A DNA stretch of 64,000 bases, taken from assembly GCA_009649675.1 (NCBI GenBank), contig WJPL01000001.1:366889-430888 (forward strand), read 5' to 3'. Below, piece after piece: positions 1-7,868 of the stretch. Position 1 is the first letter of the stretch. The number at the start of each line of letters is the position of its first letter. The position numbers were made by a program, and so were the translations under genes. The notes under the pieces are model-generated. The model was not told the origin of the DNA. It was given only the letters and a program-made list of their open reading frames with translations, and searched no databases. The stretch comes from Alphaproteobacteria bacterium HT1-32 (lineage in GTDB: Bacteria > Pseudomonadota > Alphaproteobacteria > Rhodospirillales > HT1-32).

Positions 1-1370
1 TTGAAGGAGATGCCGAACTTGATCGGCATGGTGGCGAGACCTTTGCGGATCACGCCGCCGCGGGCATTGAAGGCATCGACCTCTTCCCGCCAGCCGGTGA
101 GGTCGGCCTGCGCTGCCAGCTCCGATGTTACCCGCCCGATGATGTTGTCGGTCACTTCCATGCCGTAGGGGGTGACCTCGCGCCCCTCCCCGCCATAGAA
201 GTTGCGGGCCCGCACCAGATCCAGCGGCAGTTTCAGATGCCGGGCGATATCGTCGAGCACCCCCTCGATCGCGATCATGCCCTGCGGCCCGCCAAAGCCG
301 CGAAAGGCCGTGTTGGAGACGGTGTTGGTCTTGCAGGCAACCCCGCGCAGGCTGGCGTTCGGCAGGTAATAGCAGTTATCCGCATGGCACAGCGCACGGG
401 TCACCACCGGGCCGGTCAGGTCCGCCACATTGCCCGCATTTGCCGCCAGCAGCATATCCAGTGCCAGCAGCCTGCCCTCTGCGTCAAAACCCACATCATA
501 GCGGATCAGGAAGGGATGACGCTTGCCGGTGGCCACCATGTCATCGTCACGGGGCAGGCGCAGCTTCACCGGTCGCCCCGTCTTGTATGCCCCCAGCGCC
601 GCAATAGCCGCGATGATGGTGGCCTGCGATTCCTTGCCCCCGAATGCCCCGCCCATACGGCGCACATCGACTGTGACCTGATTGAACGGCAGGCCCAGAA
701 CATGGGCGACACCATGCTGTACCTCGGTCGGGTGCTGGGTGGAGGAAAAGACCTGCATCTCGCGGGCTTCACCGGGAATGGCAACGGCAACCTGACCTTC
801 CAGATAGAAATGATCCTGCCCGCCACAGCGGACTTCGCCTTTCAGGCGCAGCGGGGCCGCCTCAAGTGCAGCCTCCGGATCGCCGTGGCGCATCACCTGA
901 TCGCGGGCGACGGTGCTGCCCGCCTCCAGTGCCTGCTCAATGGTCAGGATGGCCGGACGCTGATCCCATTCCACCTCGACCAGCCTTGCCGCTGCCTGTG
1001 CGGCAGCAAAGCTGTCGGCAATAACGGCGGCGACCGGATGGCCGACATATTCCGCCACCTCTGCCAGCGCCGGTTCGTCCTTCAGAATCGGGGCAATATC
1101 ATTGCGGCCCGGAATATCCGCAGGCGTGATGACGGCTCGCACCCCCGGCGCGGCCAGCGCCTTTGTCGCATCAATGCTGACCACCCCGGCATGGGCATGC
1201 GGGCTGAGCACCAGGGCTGCATGCAGACTGCCCTGCGGCAGTGGCATGTCGTCGAGATAGATCGCCCGGCCCGTGACATGCCCCCGGGCGCTGTCATGAC
1301 GGACAGACTGATGCACGCCGCCCCTGATGGCTGCCCCTCTGGCCCCGGTGGTCTTTGTTGTCTCGTTCAT
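1..1370 (-). CDS. xdhB: Xanthine dehydrogenase molybdopterin-binding subunit (partial, C-terminus outside window)
   Basis: Large molybdenum-cofactor subunit of xanthine dehydrogenase, which oxidises hypoxanthine and xanthine to urate in the cytoplasm. About 456 N-terminal residues are visible; the rest lies before base 1. The N-terminal part reads as the aldehyde-oxidase a/b-hammerhead domain (GRAIYLDD, HAHAGV), followed by the Moco-binding domain with GGQDHFYLE, RMGGAFGGKE and FRGFGGPQG, all typical of the xanthine oxidase family. The ATG at 1370 overlaps the xdhA stop by 4 nt (ATGA), so translation is coupled. It is the last visible gene of an ABC-xdhA-xdhB operon. An XdhC chaperone may follow outside the window; none is inside. 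Confidence 0.93.
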   Translation of the reverse strand, partial: MNETTKTTGARGAAIRGGVHQSVRHDSARGHVTGRAIYLDDMPLPQGSLHAALVLSPHAHAGVVSIDATKALAAPGVRAVITPADIPGRNDIAPILKDEPALAEVAEYVGHPVAAVIADSFAAAQAAARLVEVEWDQRPAILTIEQALEAGSTVARDQVMRHGDPEAALEAAPLRLKGEVRCGGQDHFYLEGQVAVAIPGEAREMQVFSSTQHPTEVQHGVAHVLGLPFNQVTVDVRRMGGAFGGKESQATIIAAIAALGAYKTGRPVKLRLPRDDDMVATGKRHPFLIRYDVGFDAEGRLLALDMLLAANAGNVADLTGPVVTRALCHADNCYYLPNASLRGVACKTNTVSNTAFRGFGGPQGMIAIEGVLDDIARHLKLPLDLVRARNFYGGEGREVTPYGMEVTDNIIGRVTSELAAQADLTGWREEVDAFNARGGVIRKGLATMPIKFGISF

Positions 1371-2791
1371 AACGCCTCCAGCCGGACGGGTGTGTCCCCA
1401 TCCGTAGTCTCGGCATGGAGCCGTTGCAGCAGATTTGCGGCGACACGGTTGCGATAGGCTGCCGTCGCCCGGAAATCATCCATCGGCGAGATATCTTCCG
1501 CCAGCGCCGCCATGCCCAGGGCCACGGTCTCTGCCGTCCAGGCCTTGCCCGTCACCGCCTGCTCCAGCTTGACCGCACGAATGGTGGTCGCCCCGACCCC
1601 GCCATAACAGGCCCGCAGTTCCCGGACCCTGCCGCCATCGAGACAGAGCAGATAGGCCGCAACCACGGCAGAGATATCCTGATCGAAGCGGCGGGAAATC
1701 TTGTAGGCGGCAAAGCGGGCACCTGCCGTCGGTACAGGAATTGAAATGCTCTCCACAAACTCACCCGGCATAAGAGCCGTCTTGCGGTAGCCGGTAATGA
1801 AATCGCTCACCGCCAGGCTGCGTGCCGTGTCAGATGACCGTATCATCACCGAGGCATCCAGTGCCATCAGACAGGGCAGCGTGTCACCGATCGGCGAGGC
1901 CGTCACCAGATTGCCGCCAACCGTACCGAGATTCCGGATCTGGCGCGATCCGATCCGGCGCAGCAGATCACCGAACGCCGGTGTGATCTGGTCGAGGTGG
2001 GGGAGCAATTCACTATAGGTTACGGCAGCACCGAAGGTCAGGGTATCGGCGGTCTGTTCAACCTCACGCATCTCCCGCACATGCGCGGTGGAAATCACCA
2101 CCGGTGGTGTCGCCCCTTTCTTGGAAAATTCGAGCCCGATATCCGTACCACCCGCCAGCAGCCAGGCCTGCGGATGGTTGTTTATCATGATGCCGAGTTC
2201 ACGGCTGCTTGTCGGGGCCAGAAACAAATGTTCTCCCGTGCGGAGACTGGGTGATGGCGTCAGGCGGGACAGCGCAGCGACGTCCTGACTGTCATTACCA
2301 CTTTCGGTCCGGGCACTCTCACGGCAGGCATCAATGATCGGGCGGTAACCGGTGCAGCGACAGAGATTTCCGGCCAGCGCCTCATGAATAAGATTGTCTT
2401 CCGCAGGCTCTCCACCGGCGCCGAAAGCATACATCGACATGATGAAACCGGGGGTACAGAAACCGCACTGAGTACCGTCGCCATCTGCCATGGCCTGCTG
2501 GACGGGATGCAACCCGCCTTCGGCCCCGCTCAGTCCTTCAACAGTTTTCAGGGCCTTCCCGTCGATCTGTCCCAGTGTCAGCAGGCAACCGTTCACCGCC
2601 TGCCAGTGCATCTGGCCCCGTATGATGTTGCCAAGCGCCACCGTACAGGCACCGCAATCGCCTTCTGCGCAGCCTTCTTTTGTGCCGGTCAGCCCCGCCT
2701 GCTCACGCAGCCAGTTAAGAACAGTCGTCGTTGGCGGTTGCTGACTGACGGAAACCTTCTCGCCGTTCAGCAAAAATGTGATCGAAGACAT
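1367..2791 (-). CDS. xdhA: Xanthine dehydrogenase small subunit (2Fe-2S and FAD domains)
   Basis: Electron-transfer subunit of xanthine dehydrogenase, 474 aa from the chosen ATG (MSSITFLLNG). A longer reading frame to 2830 would run through the upstream permease end, so it was not used. Residues about 1-165 hold two [2Fe-2S] domains: CAEGDCGAC with a later cysteine, then CGFCTPGF and CRCTGYRPI. The remainder is a CO-dehydrogenase-type FAD-binding domain (AGGTDIGLE, IGSRQIRNLGTVGGN) and its C-terminal subdomain. Start and neighbour permease stop are 8 nt apart; the stop overlaps xdhB. The tight linkage behind an ABC importer suggests that the imported compound is an XDH substrate or precursor (inference). 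Confidence 0.95.
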   Translation of the reverse strand: MSSITFLLNGEKVSVSQQPPTTTVLNWLREQAGLTGTKEGCAEGDCGACTVALGNIIRGQMHWQAVNGCLLTLGQIDGKALKTVEGLSGAEGGLHPVQQAMADGDGTQCGFCTPGFIMSMYAFGAGGEPAEDNLIHEALAGNLCRCTGYRPIIDACRESARTESGNDSQDVAALSRLTPSPSLRTGEHLFLAPTSSRELGIMINNHPQAWLLAGGTDIGLEFSKKGATPPVVISTAHVREMREVEQTADTLTFGAAVTYSELLPHLDQITPAFGDLLRRIGSRQIRNLGTVGGNLVTASPIGDTLPCLMALDASVMIRSSDTARSLAVSDFITGYRKTALMPGEFVESISIPVPTAGARFAAYKISRRFDQDISAVVAAYLLCLDGGRVRELRACYGGVGATTIRAVKLEQAVTGKAWTAETVALGMAALAEDISPMDDFRATAAYRNRVAANLLQRLHAETTDGDTPVRLEAL

Positions 2792-2799
2792 CCAGCACC

Positions 2800-3564
2800 T
2801 CAGCCACCCATCGAGGACCGGAAGGCCCATCGGGTTGTCCGCTGTTCAATCCAGGCGAACAGCGCGTACATCACGATACCCTCAATTGCCAGTGCGACCA
2901 ATCCCGCAAACACCAGCGGCATCTGGAAATTCGATCCGGCCAGTGCCATCAGATAGCCGATCCCCGCATTGGCAGCGACAGTTTCGGACACCACTGACCC
3001 GACAAATGCCAGTGTAATCGCAACTTTCAGGGAGCCGAAAAAATACGGCTGTGCGCGGGGAATGCCGACCTTCAGCATGATATCGAGCTTGCGGGCACCA
3101 AGAGCCCGCAGCACATCCTCAAGCTCCGGCTCGGTCGTCGCCAGGCCGGTCGCGACATTGACGACAATCGGGAAGAACGAAATCAGGAAGGCGGTGATGA
3201 TCGCCGGAACCTCGCCAATGCCGAACCAGATCACCAGAATCGGCACAACCGCCACTTTCGGTATGGAATTGAATCCGACCATCACCGGATACAGCCCGCG
3301 ATAGATCGTCTTCGACCATCCGACCACCAGCCCCAGGAAGACGCCGAACACAACTGCCAGCGCAAACCCGGCAAGTGTCGTCCACAGGGTGACACCGGAA
3401 TGGCGCAGCACCGGGCGCCAGTGCTGCTGAAATGCAGCAAAGATATCGCTGGGTGCAGGCAGGATAATCTGGCTGATATCGAAGAGCTGGCAGACCAGCT
3501 CCCAGACCACAAAAAGCCCGATGGTGAAGACCCAGGGGGCAAGCCGTTCATTGAGCGTGATCAT
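2800..3564 (-). CDS. ABC transporter permease, SsuC/TauC/ThiX type
   Basis: Inner-membrane permease of 254 aa with about six hydrophobic helices. The cytoplasmic coupling loop reads EDVLRALGARKLDIMLKVGIP, the EAA-loop region of BPD-type importers of the nitrate/sulfonate/taurine family. The start overlaps the end of the ATPase gene by 4 nt, and xdhA begins just after its stop. The family transports sulfonates, taurine, pyrimidine precursors or other small organics, so the substrate cannot be named from the permease. Linkage to xanthine dehydrogenase favours a purine or related heterocycle (inference). Confidence 0.9.
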   Translation of the reverse strand: MITLNERLAPWVFTIGLFVVWELVCQLFDISQIILPAPSDIFAAFQQHWRPVLRHSGVTLWTTLAGFALAVVFGVFLGLVVGWSKTIYRGLYPVMVGFNSIPKVAVVPILVIWFGIGEVPAIITAFLISFFPIVVNVATGLATTEPELEDVLRALGARKLDIMLKVGIPRAQPYFFGSLKVAITLAFVGSVVSETVAANAGIGYLMALAGSNFQMPLVFAGLVALAIEGIVMYALFAWIEQRTTRWAFRSSMGG

Positions 3565-4340
3565 GCCTGCCGTACCTCGGCAATCTTGCCGCGCAGCTCG
3601 TGGACGATATCGGTAAAGTCAGTGGTGAAGCAGACATCCAGATCGCGCGGGCGCGGCAGGTTGACCTGTTTCGTCAGGGTGATGCGGCCGGGCCGGGCAC
3701 TCATCACGTGAATGCTGTCCGCCAGAAAGGCGGCCTCCCGCAGGTCGTGGGTAACCAGAACCACAGTAAAGCCGTTGCGCTGCCAAAGGTCGCGCAGCAC
3801 ACACCACAACTCCTCGCGGGTGAAGGCGTCCAGCGCGGCGAAGGGCTCATCCAGCATCAACAGTTCAGGCTCATGAATCAGCGCCCGGCAGAGCGAGGCC
3901 CGCTGCTGCATCCCCCCCGAAAGCTCCCACGGGAAACGATCGCCAAATCCGGCCAGGCCGACCGTTGCCAGCAGCGCCTCAGCCCGGTCCTCATATTCCC
4001 TGCGATGCGACCGGAAACGGCTGCGATGCGGCTGCACGATTTCCAGCGGCAGCAGCACATTGTCCCGCACCGTCCGCCAGGGCAGCAGGTTGGAATTCTG
4101 AAAGGCCATACCGGCGATCTTCACCGGGCCGTCAACCGGCTTGCCATCAACGGAGACCTGACCCCTGGTCGGCTTCACCAGCCCGGTGACCAGTCGCATC
4201 AGCGTGGATTTGCCACATCCGGAAGGGCCGACGACCGAGGTGAATTCACCCCGGCCGACGGTCAGGTTACAGCCCTGTACCGCAACGACCTCCTGCGAGG
4301 CCCCGCGGTAGGTCAGGGTGACATCATCAATGATGACCAC
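3561..4340 (-). CDS. ABC transporter ATP-binding protein, SsuB/TauB type
   Basis: Cytoplasmic ATPase of 259 aa that energises the adjacent permease. Visible motifs: Walker A GPSGCGKST near residue 40, Q-loop AFQNSNLLPW, signature LSGGMQQR, Walker B LLMLDEPFAALD and H-loop VTHDLREA. The MQQR signature and C-terminal pattern fit the nitrate/sulfonate/taurine group. The gene lies 33 nt downstream of the binding-protein gene and overlaps the permease start by 4 nt. Substrate specificity is set by the binding protein, not by this subunit. Confidence 0.93.
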   Translation of the reverse strand: MVIIDDVTLTYRGASQEVVAVQGCNLTVGRGEFTSVVGPSGCGKSTLMRLVTGLVKPTRGQVSVDGKPVDGPVKIAGMAFQNSNLLPWRTVRDNVLLPLEIVQPHRSRFRSHRREYEDRAEALLATVGLAGFGDRFPWELSGGMQQRASLCRALIHEPELLMLDEPFAALDAFTREELWCVLRDLWQRNGFTVVLVTHDLREAAFLADSIHVMSARPGRITLTKQVNLPRPRDLDVCFTTDFTDIVHELRGKIAEVRQA

Positions 4341-4373
4341 AATATAACCCCGCTCTGTCAGCGTAACGAGGGC

Positions 4374-5381
4374 TCAGAGCTTGCGGTCCGCAGCCGGTGG
4401 CAGGTAGGACGGGTCAAACACCGCCTTCGGATCCGGCGTCGCCTTGAAATCATAGGTTACGCCGATCTGGCCGATCGATTTGACCAGCCGGTCCGGATCG
4501 ATATCGCCAAACCCGTTGGCTTTGACATAGTCGGTGACGAAGTTATCGCGCAGTGCCATCTTCAGCCGCGCCAGCTCAATCGCCTCATCGGCAATCTCGT
4601 TACGCTTCATCACGGATTTGATCGCAGTCTCCGGGTCGGCAACGGTTGCCTGGACCCCCTTGATGGTGGCGGCAACAAAGCCCTTCACCACATCCGGGTT
4701 GGCCTTGGCAAAGTCGGTATTGACCATGATGGCGTTGCCATACAGCACCAGACCATAATCGGACATCAGCATCACGTTGATGTCTTCCGCCGGGATACCG
4801 TTGCGCTGAAGGTTGAAGAAGGACGAGAACGAGAAGCCCGTGATGGCGTCGACATCGCCCTTCGCCAGCATCGGCTCCCGAACCGGGAAGCCGACATTTT
4901 CAATTTTCACCTTCGAGGCATCGATACCATTTTCCTTCACGAAGGCTTTCCACTGGGCATAGGCCCCATCGGGAGCCGGTGCGCCGAGGATCCGACCTTC
5001 CAGATCCTTCGGTGTCCTGATACCGCTTTTGGCTGTGGTGACGATAGCGAAAGGCGGGTTGTCATAGACCATCAGGATAGCCGTAACAGGTGCTCCCGGG
5101 TTCTGGTCAAGATATTTGACCAGCGAATTGATGTCGAAAAAACCGAGCGGATAGGTTCCCGCGGCAACACGGGCGATACCCTGTACCGAACCCGGCCCGG
5201 AATCGACCGTCACATCAAGGCCCTGCTCCTTGTAGTAACCCTTGTCGATGGCAACAAAATACGGCGCAGACGGACCTTCAAACTTCCAGTCCAGCGCAAA
5301 CTTGACCGGCGTTTCCGCCACAGCCGATGTGGCTGTAATCCCCGCCAGGGCGGCAAGGCCAACGATAATTCCGCGAAGCAT
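4374..5381 (-). CDS. ABC transporter substrate-binding protein, NMT1/THI5-like
   Basis: Periplasmic binding protein of 335 aa. It starts with a clear signal peptide (MLRGIIVGLAALAG, then a TSAVA-A type cleavage site near residue 22) and continues with VKFALDWKFEGP, the opening strand of the NMT1/THI5/SsuA fold. It heads the operon binding protein-ATPase-permease-xdhA-xdhB. Known family ligands include taurine, sulfonates and thiamine-pyrimidine precursors. Its placement with xanthine dehydrogenase makes a purine, pteridine or pyrimidine ligand plausible but unproven. A hairpin at 5418-5438 lies in the leader just upstream. Confidence 0.9.
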   Translation of the reverse strand: MLRGIIVGLAALAGITATSAVAETPVKFALDWKFEGPSAPYFVAIDKGYYKEQGLDVTVDSGPGSVQGIARVAAGTYPLGFFDINSLVKYLDQNPGAPVTAILMVYDNPPFAIVTTAKSGIRTPKDLEGRILGAPAPDGAYAQWKAFVKENGIDASKVKIENVGFPVREPMLAKGDVDAITGFSFSSFFNLQRNGIPAEDINVMLMSDYGLVLYGNAIMVNTDFAKANPDVVKGFVAATIKGVQATVADPETAIKSVMKRNEIADEAIELARLKMALRDNFVTDYVKANGFGDIDPDRLVKSIGQIGVTYDFKATPDPKAVFDPSYLPPAADRKL

Positions 5382-5417
5382 GGAAAACCCTTTCCTGTAA
5401 AAACCGGTCGTGCCAGC

Positions 5418-5438
5418 AACAGGGCATCAGGCCCTGTT
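5418..5438 (-). promoter_or_regulatory. Leader hairpin upstream of the ABC-xdh operon
   Basis: Perfect 8-bp inverted repeat (aacagggc / gccctgtt) with a 5-nt loop, ending about 37 nt before the binding-protein start. It would form a hairpin in the operon leader RNA. It has no T-run, so it is not a standard terminator. Function is unknown. Confidence 0.4.
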
Positions 5439-5541
5439 CTGCCGGCAGACTATCCGCACCAATGACGCAAAGCCTGTGCCAGTCCGGCTTTGCAAAGATC
5501 CGGCGAGAATGCTGGCAGCAGCAGCGGATATTGTCGATTAA

Positions 5542-5567
5542 ATCTTGTGCAAATTTTGCGACAAGAT
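5542..5567. promoter_or_regulatory. 26-bp imperfect inverted repeat between HDAC-like gene and ABC-xdh operon
   Basis: Arms atcttgtgca and tgcgacaagat pair with one bulged base around a short A/T centre. It sits 7 nt after the stop of the amidohydrolase gene and about 160 nt upstream of the ABC-xdh operon. It could be an operator for that operon or a weak terminator of the upstream gene; the trailing T-run on the minus strand is short. Confidence 0.4.
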
Positions 5568-5573
5568 GCAATT

Positions 5574-6692
5574 TCAGGCAGACTGACTGCTGTAAAAGGC
5601 GGCAAGTTCGTCAACCAGCCCGTCCAGAAAGGTCTGGAACCGCTGGGTCGGCTGGTGCGCCATGATACGGTCTTCCAGCGGATCCGGAGCAGCAATGTCA
5701 GAGTCGGCCATAGCCTGAATCACGGCATGACCGCAGAACGGCACATGTACTTCCGAGTAACCACCTTCATGTGCCATGACCAGCCGTCCGCCGCATTGTG
5801 CATCGGCAATTGCCTTCACCCGGCGCGTCATCCCGGCAAAGGTTGAGGAGGTCATCAGCATCCGGGACAGGGGATCAACGCCGGAGCCGTCGAAGCCGCA
5901 GGCGATGATGATCACATCCGGGCGATAATTCCGCAGCGCCGGCTCAACGATCTTCTCGAAAGCGCGAATATAGGTACTGTGGCCACTGCCCGGCGGCAGG
6001 GGAATGTTGATGTTCGCCCCTTCTCCGGCACCCTGCCCGCGCTCGGCAACGCCACCGGTATCGCGGGGATAGTTGTTCTCCTGATGCAGCGAGATGGTCA
6101 GCACATCCGGACGGTTGATAAACACCGCCTCCGTACCGTTGCCGTGATGCACATCCCAGTCGACGACGGCAAAACGCTCCGCCAGACCGGCCGCCCGCGC
6201 CGTCTCGATCGCCACGGCGATATTTGCCAGCAGACAGAAACCCATCGGCGTCTCAGGCAGGCAATGATGCCCCGGCGGACGGCTGAGCGCATAGGCATTT
6301 CTGTGCTGTCCGCGCAGAACCGATTGCAGGGCACCGCTGACAAGCCCGGCGGACAGGGTGGCAATTTCATAGCCACCGGGACCGAAAGGCGTGCGCTGGC
6401 CGAGTTCGCCACCACCGGCATCGCTCATTCTTTTGAACTCGCTGAGGTACGACGCCGGATGGACGTGACGCAGTTGCTCTTCTGTCGCGGGGGCTGCGGT
6501 CAGGCAATCCAGTTCACCCGCCAGCCCGGTGACCTCCAGCAGGTTCTTCAGCCGGCGTTTGGTCTCCGGATTTTCTGGCAGACCACCGGCTGCCAGCGGC
6601 TGCACCAGCCCGCCAACCGGTACAACGGAGGCGTAGTTGCCGCCGGAATGCCAGAAGCATCGTTCATCTGAATAAAAAGCCGTCGACGCCAT
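5574..6692 (-). CDS. Class II histone deacetylase-like amidohydrolase
   Basis: Zinc-dependent deacetylase-fold protein of 372 aa, the usual length for bacterial HDAH and acetylpolyamine amidohydrolase relatives. Conserved active-site elements are visible: RPPGHHC, DWDVHHGNGTE (zinc-binding Asp and His), GFDGSGVDPL (second zinc Asp) and HEGGYSE carrying the catalytic tyrosine. No signal peptide, so cytoplasmic. In bacteria these enzymes act on acetylated polyamines or other small acetylamides; the natural substrate here is not known. It stands alone between the ABC-xdh and tcu operons, with gaps on both sides. Confidence 0.9.
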   Translation of the reverse strand: MASTAFYSDERCFWHSGGNYASVVPVGGLVQPLAAGGLPENPETKRRLKNLLEVTGLAGELDCLTAAPATEEQLRHVHPASYLSEFKRMSDAGGGELGQRTPFGPGGYEIATLSAGLVSGALQSVLRGQHRNAYALSRPPGHHCLPETPMGFCLLANIAVAIETARAAGLAERFAVVDWDVHHGNGTEAVFINRPDVLTISLHQENNYPRDTGGVAERGQGAGEGANINIPLPPGSGHSTYIRAFEKIVEPALRNYRPDVIIIACGFDGSGVDPLSRMLMTSSTFAGMTRRVKAIADAQCGGRLVMAHEGGYSEVHVPFCGHAVIQAMADSDIAAPDPLEDRIMAHQPTQRFQTFLDGLVDELAAFYSSQSA

Positions 6693-6779
6693 CTGCCTGC
6701 CTCTCCGTCCATTCGCATTGACGGAGTCAGTCTATCGCCCGGACAACAGATGTCATCCGGTGATCAGAAGCGCGCCCGG

Positions 6780-7868
6780 CTATTTTTCGGCCGCCGCTTC
6801 CAGCTCGTTGCGGACCAGTGCCGCATAGCGATAGATGCCATGAACGAACTTGCCGTAGGGGAAAGACAGGAACAGTGCAAAGACCACACCGAGATGAATA
6901 GCCAGCAGGGTTCCCATTGCAGGCGTCGCCCGCAGGAACAGCAGCAGCAGGCCGGTCAGCCCCGTCAGAAACAGCATCAGGATGAATGCCTGATCCATGC
7001 CACGGGTCGAAGTCTTGATATCAACCAGCCGCGACTTCTTCTCTTTCCACAGGCCAAGCGGGCCAATCACCAGACCGAAGCCGCCGACTGTGCCAAGGAT
7101 GACCGCCAGATTGTACCAGGCATAGGGCGCTTCCCAGCCAAGCAGGTAATGCTGCAGGGTCGCGACCGAGGTCGAGGCAAAGCAGAGCAGGAAGCCATAG
7201 AAGGTCATGTGGTGGTAATGCCGCCGCTTGTCATCCGGATCTTCATCCGTGTTCATGCAACCACCGCCGCCGCCATCGAGATTGCGGAGTGTCGCAGCCG
7301 CAGCACCTGCCCCCCGGAAGGCCGCCCAGGTAACCTTGCCACCACCTGTTGCTTTCCAGAATTTCCGCAGGCCCATCCACAACGCGATCATCGAGAACAG
7401 GAAGACCCCACCAAACAGGGCAGCCATCGTGTTATGAGGCATGATGCGATAGAAAGCGCCACTGCCGGTCTGGGTGGTGAACATCACCTCGGCCGAGCCG
7501 AAAGCCATGAACCCGCCGATAAAGGCCGCGACAGCCAGCGCCGTCAGCACGGCAATCACCAGACCATTGCGTTCAAACGCCGGCGCCAGAAAGCCCGGCC
7601 AGGCGTAACGGCCATAACTTTCCGCCCGTACTTCCGCCATTGCGACCGGGAAGTTGATGCCGAACTCATGCGGCGGCGCATACTGGCAGTCATGATAGCA
7701 GGCGCCACAGGCATGGCAGAGGTTCGACAGGTAGTCGATATCGCCTTCCGAAAAGGTCAGGCGTCGCTCAAGTGCCGGAAAGACCGCGCAAATACCTTCG
7801 CAATAGCGACAGGAATTGCAGATACCAGTCTGACGATGTGCTTCGGTGAGTGCCTCAGTTGCGAGCAT
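6780..7868 (-). CDS. tcuB: Tricarballylate utilisation protein TcuB (Fe-S/heme electron carrier)
   Basis: Membrane protein of 362 aa that re-oxidises the flavin of TcuA and passes electrons to the quinone pool. N-terminal cysteine clusters are visible: CNSCRYCEGIC near residue 17 and CHACGACYHDC near residue 58, two 4Fe-4S-type motifs. They are followed by about six hydrophobic helices with histidines suited to heme ligation. The chosen ATG at 7868 gives MLATEALTEAHRQTG and overlaps the end of tcuA by 14 nt; a longer frame to 7913 has no support. No tcuC transporter or tcuR regulator is next to it. Confidence 0.88.
   Translation of the reverse strand: MLATEALTEAHRQTGICNSCRYCEGICAVFPALERRLTFSEGDIDYLSNLCHACGACYHDCQYAPPHEFGINFPVAMAEVRAESYGRYAWPGFLAPAFERNGLVIAVLTALAVAAFIGGFMAFGSAEVMFTTQTGSGAFYRIMPHNTMAALFGGVFLFSMIALWMGLRKFWKATGGGKVTWAAFRGAGAAAATLRNLDGGGGGCMNTDEDPDDKRRHYHHMTFYGFLLCFASTSVATLQHYLLGWEAPYAWYNLAVILGTVGGFGLVIGPLGLWKEKKSRLVDIKTSTRGMDQAFILMLFLTGLTGLLLLFLRATPAMGTLLAIHLGVVFALFLSFPYGKFVHGIYRYAALVRNELEAAAEK

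Noticed and set aside
3600-5465. 621-codon plus-strand open frame
   Set aside because: It lies antisense to the ABC ATPase and binding-protein genes, which have clear motifs and a signal peptide. Its translation shows no domain and is Arg/His/Gln-rich, as expected from the complement of GC-rich coding sequence.
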